Below are positions 13,980 through 14,064 of a stretch of 14,064 nt of DNA, piece after piece. Below the pieces are notes generated by a model that ran no database searches, was not told the origin of the DNA, and saw nothing but the letters and a program-made list of their open reading frames with translations. Made by a program: the position numbers and the translations under genes. Within the stretch, counting starts at the first letter, position 1, and every line of letters begins with the position of its first letter. Source of the DNA: Nitrosopumilales archaeon (GTDB taxonomy: Archaea; Thermoproteota; Nitrososphaeria; Nitrososphaerales; Nitrososphaeraceae). The stretch spans positions 1 through 14,064 of the forward strand of contig WJXE01000023.1 of NCBI GenBank assembly GCA_009665115.1. The letters run 5' to 3'.

Positions 13980-14064
13980 TTACCAAAAACGGATAGTTTG
14001 GTCTACAATCTTATCCTTTAAAATAAGGATTGCTAGTTCTTTGGCAATCTCCTTTGGTATATCA
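13980..14064 (-). CDS. 3' end of a gene continuing past the right edge
   Basis: The minus strand is open from the window edge to TAA at 13980-13982. The 27 visible residues start DIPKEIAKELAILILKD and end in the sequence V-D-Q-T-I-R-F-W. The regular spacing of Ile and Leu makes an amphipathic helix, which looks like real protein. Too little is present to name a family. It would lie upstream of the two zinc-ribbon genes on the same strand. Confidence 0.45.
   Translation of the reverse strand, partial: DIPKEIAKELAILILKDKIVDQTIRFW

Noticed and set aside
1..14064. CRISPR arrays, tRNA or rRNA genes, insertion sequences, attachment sites
   Set aside because: No regularly spaced repeats, no tRNA-like T-loop and acceptor pairing, no transposase motifs and no flanking inverted repeats were found on either strand by reading.

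Overview
The window is AT-rich archaeal DNA and most resembles an ammonia-oxidising thaumarchaeon (Nitrososphaeria, perhaps the Nitrososphaera/Nitrosocosmicus side). This rests on an archaeal-type double-AAA CDC48 ATPase, an F420/flavin-type LLM oxidoreductase, many small zinc-ribbon proteins, some TTG starts, and TATA-like boxes 24-30 bases before start codons, as expected for leaderless transcripts. The lineage is inferred from family content; no marker gene is present.

Left part (1-4925): the 3' end of a class III nucleotide-cyclase-like domain enters from the left. Two small minus-strand genes follow: a 40-residue one-helix membrane protein and an acidic protein made of two 28-residue repeats. 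Next come an LLM-class oxidoreductase (+) and, convergent with it, a patatin-like phospholipase (-). A 460-base stretch with small ORFs or gene remnants leads to a UspA protein. Between UspA and CDC48 lies a broken gene (in-frame TAG plus a frame change) encoding a membrane-associated protein of unknown function.

Centre (4926-8842): CDC48/VCP-like ATPase (-), then a divergent pair formed by a 55-residue cysteine-rich protein (-) and an isochorismatase-family hydrolase (+). A 435-base stretch before pstS carries three copies of a 10-mer and a palindrome.

Right part (8843-14064): a phosphate ABC transporter in the order pstS, pstC, pstA, pstB, all on +. PstS binds phosphate outside the cell, PstC and PstA form the channel, and PstB hydrolyses ATP. 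A terminator-like element and a second hairpin separate pstS from pstC, which would allow more binding protein than permease. No phoU follows pstB within the window. The right edge has two small zinc-ribbon genes on the minus strand and the 3' end of another minus-strand gene. One zinc-ribbon gene is split by a one-base frame change at a run of eight A, downstream of a well-placed TATA box and ATG.

I do not see a complete new defence or mobile system. The most interesting items are the A8-split zinc-ribbon gene, the broken gene at 4380-4834, several small genes without a recognised family, and the regulatory DNA around pstS.
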